Below, piece after piece: positions 46,345 to 57,784 of a stretch of 64,000 nt of DNA. The position numbers and the translations under genes were made by a program. The number at the start of each line of letters is the position of its first letter. Position 1 is the first letter of the stretch. Location of the stretch: the NCBI RefSeq assembly GCF_947486615.1, contig NZ_CANKUD010000014.1, positions 1-64,000 on the forward strand, read 5' to 3'. The notes beneath the pieces were generated by a model that saw nothing but the letters and a program-made list of their open reading frames with translations, was not told where the DNA came from and searched no databases. This DNA comes from an uncultured Modestobacter sp. GTDB taxonomy: Bacteria > Actinomycetota > Actinomycetes > Mycobacteriales > Geodermatophilaceae.

Positions 46345-47442
46345 ATGAGCAGCCCGCGCGACCGGAACGGCGACGGCTTCGACGACGACCCCGCCGGCTG
46401 GCAGGAGCCCGCGCACCTGGGCGGTGCCGACCCGACGCCCGCGCCGGGCGCACCCGACGACACCGCACGGCCCGGTGGCGACCCGCCGGCCGGTGGAGAC
46501 ACCGCCTCCGGTGGTTGGCAGCCGCCGGGCTGGGACCTGCCCGCCGTGGAGCCCGAGCGTCGGGCGGGTGACCCCGGCCCGCGGCCCACGGCCGACGAGG
46601 TCGCCTGGCCGCCGCCGGCCGTCGAGCAGCGGCCGGCCGGCCCCCCGCCGGAGCAGGCACGGCCGGAGCAGGCGCCGTGGCAGCAGTCCCCGGCGGAACA
46701 GTCCCCGGCAGAGCAGGCCCCGCCGCGGCGGGGCCTGGGCGGGCTGTTCGGTTCGCGCCGCGCGGCCGGCGCCGGGACGGGTCCGGACGGTCCGCCGGCC
46801 GGCGCGCCGCCGGAGCAGTCCGGCAGCTGGAGCCCGATCCGCCGGCGGAACGAGGCGATCCCGGTCCCGCCGTCGGACCCGGCCGCGATGCTGACCTGGG
46901 CGCAGCACCTGGGCTGGGTGCCCTCCGACGGGACGACGGAGGAGGACGCCGCCCTGCTGCCGCTGCTGCAGAGCGCGCCGGTCCGCCCGGGAAAGGAGGA
47001 CCGGCCCAGCCGGGTGCTGCGTGGCCGGGGGAACGGGCTGGACCTGGTCGCCTTCGACATCGCCTCCCCGGCCGGCCGGTCCTGGCTCAGCACCCACGCG
47101 GTCACCGCGGCGCCGGTGCTCGCCTCGGTCCCGGGCTTCCGGCTGTCACCGGCCCGGATGTGGCGGCACGGCACCGGTGGGCTGCTGCAGATCCCCAGCC
47201 CCGACCCCGAGTTCGACCGGCGGTGGGTGCTCCTCGCCGCCGAGGACGGCCCCCAGGTGCGGCGGCTGGCCGAGGACCCGATGGTCCGCCAGTCGCTGCT
47301 GGGCAGCGACGACGGCGACGAGCTCTGGTCGGCCGCCGGCTTCGTCGCAGCCGTGCGGCCCGACGCCAACCGGCCGCAGCTGATCGAGCACCACGCCCGG
47401 CTGCTCGCCGCCGTGGTGGGCGCGCTCACCGTCACCTGGTGA
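46345..47442 (+). CDS. Protein of unknown function, Pro-rich N-terminus
   Basis: A 365-residue protein not recognised. Residues 1-170 are Pro/Gln/Glu-rich and disordered, with imperfect PEQA and PAEQ repeats. Residues about 175-365 are folded-like: WAQHLGWVPSDG, VLRGRGNGLDLVAFDIAS, EFDRRWVLLAAEDGPQVRRLAEDPMV and a hydrophobic end. The last part recalls small actinobacterial proteins that carry a 'FDRRW/VxxxDP' pattern, but no family can be supported. The ATG at 46345 has an AGGAG site. It starts 56 bp after dciA and precedes the ABC exporter by 22 bp, so these may be co-transcribed. Confidence 0.78.
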   Translation: MSSPRDRNGDGFDDDPAGWQEPAHLGGADPTPAPGAPDDTARPGGDPPAGGDTASGGWQPPGWDLPAVEPERRAGDPGPRPTADEVAWPPPAVEQRPAGPPPEQARPEQAPWQQSPAEQSPAEQAPPRRGLGGLFGSRRAAGAGTGPDGPPAGAPPEQSGSWSPIRRRNEAIPVPPSDPAAMLTWAQHLGWVPSDGTTEEDAALLPLLQSAPVRPGKEDRPSRVLRGRGNGLDLVAFDIASPAGRSWLSTHAVTAAPVLASVPGFRLSPARMWRHGTGGLLQIPSPDPEFDRRWVLLAAEDGPQVRRLAEDPMVRQSLLGSDDGDELWSAAGFVAAVRPDANRPQLIEHHARLLAAVVGALTVTW

Positions 47443-47464
47443 GCGCGACCACCGCGCCCGGCAG

Positions 47465-49249
47465 ATGAGCACGACCGCCGCCGAGGCCCCGGAGGCCTCC
47501 GCGCAGGCGGGTCTGCGGGAGCTGCTGCCGCTGCTCCGCCCGCACCGCCGGGCGCTGGCCGGCGCGGCGGTGCTCTCGCTGGCCTCCGCGGCCGCGGCCC
47601 TCGCCCAGCCGGCGCTGGTCGGGCAGGTGATCGGTGCGGTCGGCTCCGGCGGTGCGCTGCTGCCCGGGGTGGTGGCCCTGGTCGTCGTCCTGGTGCTCGC
47701 CTCGGTGCTGGGCGCCGGCCAGCAGTACCTGCTGCAGCGCACCGCCGAGGGCGTCGTGCTGAGCACCCGGCGGCTGCTGGTCGACCGGCTGCTCCGGCTG
47801 CCGATCGCCGAGTACGACCGGCGGCGGACCGGTGACCTGATGTCGCGGGTCGGCGCGGACACCACCCTGTTGCGGGCCACGGTGACCAGCGGGGTCGTCG
47901 AGCTGGTCGGCTCGGTGGTGGTCGGTGTGGGCGCGCTGGTGGCGATGGCGCTGGTCGACGTCTGGCTGCTGCTGGTCACCGTGCTCGCGGTCAGCGTCGG
48001 GGTGACCACGGCGGTGCTCGCCTCCCGGCGGGTGCGCGTGCTGTCCCGGCAGGCGCAGGAGCAGGTCGGGGCGATGAGCGCCGCGGTGGAGCGGGCGCTG
48101 TCCGCCGTGCGCACCATCCGGGCCAGCGGCGCCACCTCCCGGGAGGTGGCGACGGTCGGCGTCAGCGCCGAGCGGGCCTTCCGGGCCGGTGTCTCGGTGG
48201 CCCGGCTGGAGGCGCTGGTCTCCCCGGCCGGCTCGATCGCCGTCCAGGGGGCGTTCCTGTCGGTGCTGGGCCTGGGCGGTTACCGGGTGGCCACCGGCTC
48301 GATCGCCGTCGCCGACCTGGTCGCCTTCATCCTGTACCTGTTCCTGCTGGTCATGCCGCTGGGCCAGCTGATCGGCTCCTACACCCAGCTGCAGGCCGGG
48401 CTGGGCGCGCTGGCCCGGGTGCAGGAGGTGCTCGCCCTCGACCCCGAGGACGACGATCGTCCGGCCCGCGTTCCCGCCGTTGCGCCGGCCGCGCTGCGGG
48501 TGCCGGCGGCGGGCGACCCGGTGCCGCTGCTGGAGCTGGACGGCGTCGGCTTCGGCTACCCGGACGGCACCGCGGTGCTGCACGACGTCTCGTTCACCGT
48601 CCCGGCCGGCACCCGCACCGCGCTGGTCGGCCCGTCCGGCGCCGGGAAGTCGACCGTGCTCGCGCTGCTGGAGGGCTTCTACCCGCTGTCGGCCGGCACG
48701 GTCCGCTGGGCCGGCACCGACGTGCGCGACCTGCCGCGGTCGGCGCTGCGCGCCCGGATGGGCTACGTGGAGCAGGAGGCGCCGGTGCTGGCCGGCACCG
48801 TGCGGGAGAACCTGCTGCTGGCCGCGCCCGACGTGCCCGACGAGCAGCTGTGGCGCGCGCTGGCCGAGGTGGGCCTCACCGGTGTGGTGCGCCGGTCACC
48901 GCTCGGGCTCGACGTGCCGGTCGGGGACGACGGGGTGCTGCTCTCCGGCGGGGAGCGCCAGCGGCTGGCCATCGCCCGTTCGCTGCTCTCCCGCCCGGCG
49001 CTGCTGCTGCTGGACGAGCCGACGGCGAGCCTCGACGCCCGCAACGAGCAGCTGCTCCGGGACACCCTCGCCGCGGCCGCCGTCGACCGGGCACTGCTGG
49101 TCGTCGCGCACCGGCTGTCCACCGTCGTCGACAGCGACCAGATCGTCGTCCTGGACGGCGGCCGGGTGGTGGCCGTCGGCACGCACGACGAGCTGGTCGA
49201 CACCAGCCCGCTCTACCGGGAGCTCGCCACCGCCCAGCTGCTGGTTTAA
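47465..49249 (+). CDS. ABC exporter, fused membrane and ATPase domains
   Basis: A 594-residue half-transporter of type IV exporter form. The membrane domain (about 1-325) has six helices; the ATPase domain (about 345-594) has Walker A GPSGAGKST, the Q-loop MGYVEQEAPVL, signature LLSGGERQRLAIARSLLS, Walker B LLLLDEPTASLD and the H-loop VVAHRLSTV. As a half-transporter it should dimerise. The substrate is unknown. It lies 22 bp after the unknown protein. Repeat copy D begins within its stop codon. Confidence 0.95.
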   Translation: MSTTAAEAPEASAQAGLRELLPLLRPHRRALAGAAVLSLASAAAALAQPALVGQVIGAVGSGGALLPGVVALVVVLVLASVLGAGQQYLLQRTAEGVVLSTRRLLVDRLLRLPIAEYDRRRTGDLMSRVGADTTLLRATVTSGVVELVGSVVVGVGALVAMALVDVWLLLVTVLAVSVGVTTAVLASRRVRVLSRQAQEQVGAMSAAVERALSAVRTIRASGATSREVATVGVSAERAFRAGVSVARLEALVSPAGSIAVQGAFLSVLGLGGYRVATGSIAVADLVAFILYLFLLVMPLGQLIGSYTQLQAGLGALARVQEVLALDPEDDDRPARVPAVAPAALRVPAAGDPVPLLELDGVGFGYPDGTAVLHDVSFTVPAGTRTALVGPSGAGKSTVLALLEGFYPLSAGTVRWAGTDVRDLPRSALRARMGYVEQEAPVLAGTVRENLLLAAPDVPDEQLWRALAEVGLTGVVRRSPLGLDVPVGDDGVLLSGGERQRLAIARSLLSRPALLLLDEPTASLDARNEQLLRDTLAAAAVDRALLVVAHRLSTVVDSDQIVVLDGGRVVAVGTHDELVDTSPLYRELATAQLLV

Positions 49250-49305
49250 GGACCCCGCTGCCCCCCACCACTCGCAGGCTCGTGGCGGGCCCCTGCAGCG
49301 GGGCC
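49248..49305 (+). repeat. 3'-end hairpin repeat, copy D (after ABC exporter)
   Basis: The TAA stop codon of the exporter is the start of the element's AAGGACCCC. Outer arms CCCCGCTGC (49253-49261) and GCAGCGGGG (49295-49303) pair perfectly; the loop is TCGCAGGCTC. Confidence 0.8.
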
Positions 49306-49343
49306 AGGGGCTGGCATCGCCGTCGGGGCGGGGTGCTGCGGTG

Positions 49344-49357
49344 GTTCCACGTGGAAC
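49344..49357. other. parS site upstream of the permease
   Basis: GTTCCACGTGGAAC, a perfect palindrome, in the gap between the ABC exporter and the permease, about 14 kb from parAB and 10 kb from dnaA. Confidence 0.8.
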
Positions 49358-49429
49358 GGGTGGGTGGTTGCGCTCGACAAGCGGGCCGGGGCGCAGGACG
49401 ATCCCTGCCTACCGCCGGGAGGCAGGCCC

Positions 49430-50848
49430 ATGGCCGAGAGCGTGCGCACCGAGGACGAGACCGGCGCCAACGGCCAGCCTGCGCTGAAACGGGTGCTCGG
49501 CCCGGGCCTGCTGCTGCTGTTCATCGTCGGCGACATCCTGGGCACCGGGATCTACGCGCTGACCGGGCAGGTCGCCGCCCAGGTCGGTGGCGTGGTGTGG
49601 CTGCCGTTCCTGGTCGCCTTCCTCGTCGCGCTGGTCACCGCGTTCAGCTACCTGGAGCTGGTCACCAAGTACCCGCAGGCCGCCGGCGCGGCGCTGTACA
49701 CGCACAAGGCGTTCGGGGTCCACTTCATCACCTTCCTGGTCGCCTTCGCGGTGATGAGCTCGGGGATCACCTCAGCGTCCACCGCGGCCCGGGCGTTCAG
49801 CGCCAACGCCGCCGACGTGTTCGGGCTGGGCTTCTCCGACGGCATCGGGATCACCCTGATCGGCCTGGGCTTCATGTCGCTGGTCGCGCTGGTCAACCAC
49901 CGCGGGGTCGGCGAGAGCGTGAAGGCCAACGTGCTGCTCACCTGCGTGGAGCTCACCGGCCTGCTCATCGTGATCGGCGTCGGGGCGTGGGCGCTGGGCG
50001 CCGGCGAGGGCGACTTCGGCCGGGTGACCGAGTTCGACACCGGGGAGCGCTCGGTGCTCGGCGGGGTCATCGCCGCCACCGGGCTGGCCTTCTTCGCCAT
50101 GGTCGGCTTCGAGGACTCGGTCAACATGGCCGAGGAGTGCAAGGAGCCGCGGCGGATCTTCCCGAAGGTGCTGCTCGCCGGGCTGCTGGCCACCGGCCTC
50201 ATCTACGTGCTGGTGTCGATCTCGGCGATCGCGCTCGTACCGGCCGACGACCTCAGCCGGGGCGACACCCCGCTGCTGCAGGTGGTCGAGGCCGGGGCGC
50301 CGGGCTTCCCCATCGGGCTGTTCGGCGTCATCACCATGTTCGCCGTGGCGAACTCGGCGCTGATCAACATGCTGATGGCCAGCCGGCTGGTCTACGGGAT
50401 GAGCAGCCAGCACGTGCTGCCGCCGCTGCTGGGCAGGGTGCACCCCACCCGCCGCACCCCCACGACCGCAATCCTGTTCACCACCGCGCTGGCGTTCGGG
50501 CTGATCACCTTCGTCGGCGCCGTCCCCGCGCTGGGCGGCACGACGGCGCTGCTGCTGCTGATCGTGTTCACCGTGGTCAACGTCGCCGTCCTGGTGCTGC
50601 GGCGCGACCCGGTGGACGACGACCACTTCCGCACCCCCACCGTGCTCCCGGTCGTCGGGGCGCTGGCCTGCGCCTTCCTGGCCACACCGTGGGCCGGGCG
50701 GCCCACCGAGCAGTACCGGATCGCCGGCGTCCTGCTCGGCGTCGGCGTCCTGCTGTGGGGGGTGACCGTGCTGGTGAACCGGCGCACCGGTGCCGCCGTC
50801 CCGCCGCTGGACCCCGACCGCTTCACCTCCGGCGGCCCGGTCAACTGA
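49430..50848 (+). CDS. APC-family amino-acid permease
   Basis: A 472-residue permease with about 12 helices. The unwound helix 1 motif is LLFIVGDILGTGIYALTGQVA (GDILGTGIY), and the helix 6 region is GGVIAATGLAFFAMVGFEDSVNMAEECKEPRRIFP, both typical of the amino acid-polyamine-organocation family. It imports or exchanges an amino acid, not identified. The ATG at 49430 has a GGGAGG site. Repeat copy E follows the stop. Confidence 0.92.
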   Translation: MAESVRTEDETGANGQPALKRVLGPGLLLLFIVGDILGTGIYALTGQVAAQVGGVVWLPFLVAFLVALVTAFSYLELVTKYPQAAGAALYTHKAFGVHFITFLVAFAVMSSGITSASTAARAFSANAADVFGLGFSDGIGITLIGLGFMSLVALVNHRGVGESVKANVLLTCVELTGLLIVIGVGAWALGAGEGDFGRVTEFDTGERSVLGGVIAATGLAFFAMVGFEDSVNMAEECKEPRRIFPKVLLAGLLATGLIYVLVSISAIALVPADDLSRGDTPLLQVVEAGAPGFPIGLFGVITMFAVANSALINMLMASRLVYGMSSQHVLPPLLGRVHPTRRTPTTAILFTTALAFGLITFVGAVPALGGTTALLLLIVFTVVNVAVLVLRRDPVDDDHFRTPTVLPVVGALACAFLATPWAGRPTEQYRIAGVLLGVGVLLWGVTVLVNRRTGAAVPPLDPDRFTSGGPVN

Positions 50849-50850
50849 GG

Positions 50851-50906
50851 AAGGACCCCGTCCTCCCCACCCTTCGCGAGCTCGGGGTGAGCCTCGGGGC
50901 GGGGCC
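50851..50906 (+). repeat. 3'-end hairpin repeat, copy E (after permease)
   Basis: AAGGACCCCG begins 3 bp after the permease stop. Outer arms CCCCG (50856-50860) and CGGGG (50900-50904); inner loop TCGCGAGCTC closed by CACCC-type / GGGTG arms. Confidence 0.72.
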
Positions 50907-51074
50907 TGACCCTCGCCCCCTGACACCTCGGGGCCGGCCCGTGCGGGGGGCCGCCCAGGGCCCGGTGGGCGGCGTGTCGAGGAGAGGGGCAACACCGGTG
51001 GTGGCTCGAGTGTCGCGAGGGGCTCTCGCGCCGCGTCAGGGCGTCGGCGGCACACCTGGAGTGTGCCGACCCGG

Positions 51075-51080
51075 TACGAT
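51075..51080 (+). promoter_or_regulatory. Possible gyrB -10 element
   Basis: TACGAT, a good -10, about 109 bp upstream of the gyrB start. No convincing -35 was found at 16-19 bp. Confidence 0.4.
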
Positions 51081-51110
51081 GGAGGGGACACACCGCCAGC
51101 AGCCCCCTGA

Positions 51111-53222
<2,112 letters not shown>

Positions 53223-53224
53223 GG

Positions 53225-53282
53225 AAGGACCCCCTCGCCCCCCACCGCTCGCAGGCTCGCGGTGGGCCCCTGCGAGGGGGCC
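53225..53282 (+). repeat. 3'-end hairpin repeat, copy F (after gyrB)
   Basis: Outer arms CCCCCTCGC (53230-53238) and GCGAGGGGG (53272-53280) pair perfectly; the inner arms CCACCGC / GCGGTGG also pair perfectly with loop TCGCAGGCTC. A further copy of the right arm (CCTGCGAGGGGGCCGG) follows at about 53292-53307. Confidence 0.82.
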
Positions 53283-53377
53283 GGAAACGGCGCCTGCGAG
53301 GGGGCCGGCCCGCGGGTGGGCGCGCGTGAGCTGCGCACTCATCCACCACTGTGTATCGACTTGTGGAGAACCAGACC

Positions 53378-55846
53378 GTGACGGAAACACCCAGCCGCGA
53401 CCGCGTCGAGCCGGTCGACCTCCAGCAGGAGATGCAGCGCAGCTACATCGACTACGCGATGTCGGTCATCGTCGGCCGAGCGCTGCCCGACGTGCGGGAC
53501 GGCCTCAAGCCGGTGCACCGCCGCGTCCTCTACGCGATGTTCGACCAGGGCTTCCGCCCCGACCGGGCCACCGTCAAGTGCGCCCGCGTCGTCGGCGAGG
53601 TCATGGGCAACTACCACCCGCACGGTGACTCGTCGATCTACGACGCCCTCGTGCGGCTGGCCCAGCCCTGGTCGATGCGCTACCCGCTGATCGACGGGCA
53701 GGGCAACTTCGGCTCGCCGGGCAACGACCCGGCCGCGGCCATGCGGTACACCGAGGCCCGGCTCACGCCGCTGGCCATGGAGATGCTGCGGGACATCGAC
53801 GAGGAGACCGTCGACTTCCAGCCGAACTACGACGGCAAGAACCAGGAGCCCCTGGTCCTGCCCTCGCGGATCCCGAACCTGCTGATCAACGGCTCGGCCG
53901 GCATCGCCGTCGGCATGGCGACCAACATGCCGCCGCACAACCTGCGCGAGGTCGCCGCCGCCGTCTTCTGGATGCTCGAGCACCCCGAGGCCGAGCCGGA
54001 AGAGGCGCTGACCGCGTGCATGGAGCGGGTCAAGGGCCCGGACTTCCCGACCCACGGCCTGATCGTCGGCCGCGAGGGGATCGAGGACGCCTACCGCACC
54101 GGCCGCGGCTCGGTGCGGATGCGGGCCGTCGTCACCGTCGAGGAGGACAGCCGGGGCCGGGTGCAGCTGGTCGTCACCGAGCTGCCCTACCAGGTCAACC
54201 CGGACAACCTGGCCGAGTCGATCGCCGAGTCGGTCCGGGACGGCCGCCTGCAGGGCATCAGCGAGATCGCCGACGAGTCCTCCGACCGGGTCGGTCGCCG
54301 GCTGGTCATCACCCTGCGCCGCGACGCCGTCGCCAAGGTGGTGCTGAACAACCTCTACAAGCACACCCAGCTGCAGACCACCTTCGGCTGCAACATGCTC
54401 TCCATCGTCGACGGCGTGCCCCGCACGCTCCGGCTCGACGAGCTCATCCGGCTGTGGGTGACCCACCAGATCGAGGTCATCGTCCGGCGCACCCGCTACC
54501 GGCTGCGCAAGGCCGAGGAGCGCGCGCACATCCTGCGCGGCTACGCGAAGGCCCTGGACCACCTCGACGAGGTCATCGCGCTCATCCGGCGCAGCGAGTC
54601 GGCCGAGGCCGCCCGCACCGGGCTGATGGAGCTGCTGGACGTCGACGAGATCCAGGCCGTCGCCATCCTGGACCTGCAGCTGCGCCGGCTCGCGGCCCTG
54701 GAGCGGCAGCGGATCCTCGACGAGCTGGCCGAGATCGAGGCCCGGATCGCCGAGCTTCAGGCCATCCTCGACTCCCCCGAGCGGCAGCGGCAGATCGTGC
54801 ACGACGAGCTCGCCGAGATCGTGGAGAAGCACGGCGACGAGCGGCGCACCCAGTTCGTGGCCAACGACGGTGACGTCTCCATGGAGGACCTCATCGCCGA
54901 GGAGCAGGTGGTCGTCACGATCACCCGCACCGGCTACGCCAAGCGCACCAAGGCCGACCTGTACCGCTCCCAGCGGCGCGGCGGCAAGGGCGTGATGGGC
55001 GCGCAGCTCAAGCAGGACGACCTGGTCCAGCAGTTCTTCGTGGGCTCCACCCACGACTGGATCCTCTTCTTCACCAACAAGGGGCGGGTCTACCGGGCCA
55101 AGGCCTACGAGCTGCCCGAGGCGGCCCGCACCGCCCGCGGCGCGCACGTGGCCAACATCCTGGCCTTCCAGCCGGACGAGAAGATCGCCCAGGTCATCCA
55201 GATCAAGGACTACTCGGTCGCCCCGTACCTGGTGCTGGCCACCACCCGCGGCCAGGTGAAGAAGACCCGGCTCACCGACTTCGACTCCCCGCGCACCGGC
55301 GGCGTCATCGCCATCAACCTGCGTGAGGGCGACGAGCTGGTCGGGGCGGCGCTGATCAGCCCCGACCAGAACCTGCTGCTGGTCACCCGCAAGGCGATGT
55401 CGATCTGCTTCAAGGCCACCGACGACCAGCTGCGGCCGATGGGCCGGGCCACCGAGGGCGTCCGCGGCATCTCGCTGTCCGCCGACGACCAGCTGCTGTC
55501 GATGATCGTCGTCCAGGAGGGTGTCGACGTCCTGGTCGCCACCGAGGGCGGCTACGCCAAGCGCACCGGGATCGAGCACTACCCGGAGCAGGGCCGCGGC
55601 GGCAAGGGCGTGCTCACCGCCGACCCCAAGGCCCGCAAGGGCGCGCTCGTCGGGGCCCTGGCCGTGGTGCTCGGGGACGAGCTGTACGCGATCACCTCCG
55701 GCGGCGGCGTGATCCGCACCCCGGTCAACGGGGTACGGCACACCCGGGACCGGGCCACCATGGGCGTCAAGCTCATGAACTTGCCCGAGGACGTGTCGAT
55801 CGTGGCTATCGCGCGTACGACGGACAACGACGAGCCCGACGCCTAG
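53378..55846 (+). CDS. gyrA: DNA gyrase subunit A
   Basis: An 822-residue GyrA, the DNA-cutting half of gyrase. [29 protein letters not shown] is the N-terminal landmark; catalytic Tyr is Y124 in [11 protein letters not shown]; the quinolone region reads GDSSIYD with S85 and D89 at the mycobacterial A90 and D94 positions. The C-terminal beta-pinwheel holds the GyrA box QRRGGKG (532-538). No intein is present. The GTG at 53378 is preferred over GTG 53351 because it fits family N-termini and has GGAG upstream. It follows gyrB by 155 bp. Confidence 0.98.
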   Translation: MTETPSRDRVEPVDLQQEMQRSYIDYAMSVIVGRALPDVRDGLKPVHRRVLYAMFDQGFRPDRATVKCARVVGEVMGNYHPHGDSSIYDALVRLAQPWSMRYPLIDGQGNFGSPGNDPAAAMRYTEARLTPLAMEMLRDIDEETVDFQPNYDGKNQEPLVLPSRIPNLLINGSAGIAVGMATNMPPHNLREVAAAVFWMLEHPEAEPEEALTACMERVKGPDFPTHGLIVGREGIEDAYRTGRGSVRMRAVVTVEEDSRGRVQLVVTELPYQVNPDNLAESIAESVRDGRLQGISEIADESSDRVGRRLVITLRRDAVAKVVLNNLYKHTQLQTTFGCNMLSIVDGVPRTLRLDELIRLWVTHQIEVIVRRTRYRLRKAEERAHILRGYAKALDHLDEVIALIRRSESAEAARTGLMELLDVDEIQAVAILDLQLRRLAALERQRILDELAEIEARIAELQAILDSPERQRQIVHDELAEIVEKHGDERRTQFVANDGDVSMEDLIAEEQVVVTITRTGYAKRTKADLYRSQRRGGKGVMGAQLKQDDLVQQFFVGSTHDWILFFTNKGRVYRAKAYELPEAARTARGAHVANILAFQPDEKIAQVIQIKDYSVAPYLVLATTRGQVKKTRLTDFDSPRTGGVIAINLREGDELVGAALISPDQNLLLVTRKAMSICFKATDDQLRPMGRATEGVRGISLSADDQLLSMIVVQEGVDVLVATEGGYAKRTGIEHYPEQGRGGKGVLTADPKARKGALVGALAVVLGDELYAITSGGGVIRTPVNGVRHTRDRATMGVKLMNLPEDVSIVAIARTTDNDEPDA

Positions 55847-56002
55847 GGTGGGGCGGATGACAGGCCGGGGTTCGGGACGACGACGTCCCGCTCCGCGCCT
55901 GCACGCCGACCACGGCAGTGACCGGACCGGCGTCCCCGTCAGGGCAGCGGGTCCGGTGGGTGCAGCGATGCGGCGAAGGCCGCTGGGTGACGGGAGACTG
56001 GG

Positions 56003-57145
56003 ATGAGCGACCGGGCGCGAGGTTCGGTGCGTACCGAGTCCCGAGAGGGGTCCGGCACGGCCGACGAGGCGCCGGCAGGCGCCGCCCCGGTGGGCGACCG
56101 GACGGAGTCGGCGGGCGGGTCAATGGACTCGACCGGTGCTCCGGCAGGTGGCGCCGAGCCGGCCGGGACGTCGTCGGCGAGCACCCCGCCGGACGCCGGC
56201 GGGAAGCCGGCGCGGTCCGGTGCCTCGGCCGGGGGTGCTGCCGAGCAGTCGGGCAAGGCCCCGGCGGCAGCAGCACAGTCGGCCAAGACGTCGGCACCGG
56301 CGGGCAAGGCCTCGGCGGCCGCCCAGCGGCCGAGCACGTCGACCTCACCTGGCTGGAGCCCGGGCGCGGCCGGCAAGGCCCCTGCGGCCGGCCAGGCGCC
56401 TGCGGCGGGTGCTGGGGCAGCCTCCGGGAAGGCCCCCGCGCCGGCGCAGCCCGCGCCCGCCGCGGAGCCGGGGCCGCGCCCGGTGACCACCCCGGCACCT
56501 CCGGTGCCGCCGTCCACCGGCACCAACCGCGCGGTGGGCGGGGGTCGCGCGGCCGCCCCGCGCAGCGGGTTGCCCGCCGCCGGCTCCGTCCCGGTCGACT
56601 CGACCCAGGCCGTCACCCTGCCCCCAGCGGGGGCGCGCCCGGTCGAGCCGTCCCGCCCGGCGGCCGCCCGGCCGTCCACCGAGGGCGCCAAGCGTGAGGC
56701 CACCGGGCGTGAGGCCACCGGGCGTGAGGCCACCGGGCGTGAGGGCACGGGACGGGTCCGGGGCGCCGGTCGTGGTCCGCGCCGCGCGCGTCTGCAGCTG
56801 CGGCACATCGACACCTGGTCGGCGCTGAAGATCTCCCTGGTGCTGTCGATCGCGCTGTTCTTCGTCTGGATGGTCGCGGTCGGCATCCTCTACGGGGTGC
56901 TCAGCCAGCTCGGCGTGTTCGAGAGCCTCAACGACCTCATCGGCCAGGTGAGCAGCTCCACCGGTACCGACGTCACCGCCGACGGGGACGTGATCAACGC
57001 CGGCATCGTCTTCGGTGGTGCGGCGGTGATCGGCGCGGTCAACATCGTGCTCCTGACGGCGCTGTGCACCGTGGGCACGTTCGTCTACAACCTCTGCTCC
57101 GACCTCGTCGGTGGCCTGGAGGTCACCCTCGCCGAGCGCGACTGA
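56003..57145 (+). CDS. DUF3566 membrane protein
   Basis: A 380-residue protein: residues 1-260 are disordered, Ala/Pro/Gly/Ser-rich, and the C-terminal 110 residues form the DUF3566 domain with two membrane helices, LKISLVLSIALFFVWMVAVGILYGVL and INAGIVFGGAAVIGAVNIVLLTALCTVG. A fourfold REATG repeat lies just before it (56692-56751). Position after gyrA matches mycobacterial Rv0007. Function unknown. Confidence 0.88.
   Translation: MSDRARGSVRTESREGSGTADEAPAGAAPVGDRTESAGGSMDSTGAPAGGAEPAGTSSASTPPDAGGKPARSGASAGGAAEQSGKAPAAAAQSAKTSAPAGKASAAAQRPSTSTSPGWSPGAAGKAPAAGQAPAAGAGAASGKAPAPAQPAPAAEPGPRPVTTPAPPVPPSTGTNRAVGGGRAAAPRSGLPAAGSVPVDSTQAVTLPPAGARPVEPSRPAAARPSTEGAKREATGREATGREATGREGTGRVRGAGRGPRRARLQLRHIDTWSALKISLVLSIALFFVWMVAVGILYGVLSQLGVFESLNDLIGQVSSSTGTDVTADGDVINAGIVFGGAAVIGAVNIVLLTALCTVGTFVYNLCSDLVGGLEVTLAERD
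56692..56751. repeat. 4 x 15-bp tandem repeat in DUF3566 gene
   Basis: Three exact GCGTGAGGCCACCGG units and one altered unit encode REATG repeats in the disordered region next to the membrane domain. Confidence 0.9.
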
Positions 57146-57155
57146 GCACGGCGCC

Positions 57156-57185
57156 CCTCCGGGTCGGTCGCGACCGGCCCGGAGG
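57156..57185. terminator. Terminator after DUF3566
   Basis: A 14-bp stem with one G-T pair, CCTCCGGGTCGGTC / GACCGGCCCGGAGG, 11 bp past the stop. Confidence 0.7.
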
Positions 57186-57246
57186 AGCGGTCGGCTCGAC
57201 TCGGCCGTGCAGGCACCCCCCTGGCGGGGGCGGCGCGAGGCGCAGG

Positions 57247-57252
57247 TAAGAT
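57247..57252 (+). promoter_or_regulatory. -10 element of tRNA-Ile
   Basis: TAAGAT, 14 bp upstream of the tRNA-Ile 5' end, a good -10; the -35 is weak. Confidence 0.5.
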
Positions 57253-57266
57253 GTTCACCGGTCCAC

Positions 57267-57340
57267 GGGCCTGTAGCTCAGGCGGTTAGAGCGCATCCCT
57301 GATAAGGATGAGGCCGGAGGTTCAAGTCCTCCCAGGCCCA
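57267..57340 (+). tRNA. tRNA-Ile (GAT)
   Basis: Acceptor arms GGGCCTG / CAGGCCC, D-arm TAGCTCAGGCGGTTAGAGC, anticodon GAT in CTGATAAG, and T-loop GGTTCAAGTCC. 74 nt; CCA is not encoded. It lies upstream of the tRNA-Ala gene, the usual gyrA-tRNA-Ile-tRNA-Ala order. Confidence 0.96.
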
Positions 57341-57456
57341 CCCGTGCACCGATGGTGGGAGATCCCGGTCCAGCTGGCTCCGGGTCTCCCACCCCGCGGT
57401 CGCCCGTCAGCGGTCACCGTGGCCGCGGTGACCACCATCGTCCCAGGAGGTCCCGC

Positions 57457-57597
57457 GTGCTGAAGAAGCTGGCGGTGGCAGCGCTCGCTGCCAGTGCCGT
57501 GGTCGCCGTCCGCAAGCGCAGCGCCGGCAAGGGCGAGGCCGACCTGTGGGCCGAGGCCACCCGCGGTCCCGGAGCGGTGAGCTCCCCCCGCGGCTGA
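57457..57597 (+). CDS. DLW-39 family small protein
   Basis: A 46-residue protein: a hydrophobic N-terminal helix (LKKLAVAALAASAVVAVRKR) and the DLWAEAT motif that names this actinobacterial small-protein family. The GTG at 57457 has AGGAGG 7 bp upstream. It lies between the two tRNA genes, its usual context. Probably a single-pass membrane or membrane-associated protein; the role is unknown. Confidence 0.85.
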   Translation: MLKKLAVAALAASAVVAVRKRSAGKGEADLWAEATRGPGAVSSPRG

Positions 57598-57624
57598 CCC
57601 ACCGGCGCGCGCGCCGCGCCGCCC

Positions 57625-57697
57625 GGGGACGTAGCTCAATTGGCAGAGCACCGCCTTTGCAAGGCGGGGGTTAGGGGTTCGATTCCCCTCGTCTCCA
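57625..57697 (+). tRNA. tRNA-Ala (TGC)
   Basis: Acceptor arms GGGGACG / CGTCTCC, D-arm TAGCTCAATTGGCAGAGC, anticodon TGC in CTTTGCAAG and T-arm GGTTCGATTCC. 73 nt; CCA is not encoded. Confidence 0.96.
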
Positions 57698-57701
57698 CTC
57701 C

Positions 57702-57721
57702 GGCCCCGCTCCGACGGGGCC
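57702..57721. terminator. Terminator after tRNA-Ala
   Basis: GGCCCCG / CGGGGCC, 7-bp stem with a 6-base loop, 4 bp past the tRNA. Confidence 0.65.
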
Positions 57722-57784
57722 TGCACAGCAGTCCCTGACCGGGCACCCGGCAGCCTCCCGGGGAGCAGTGGGAGAGTGGTGGTC

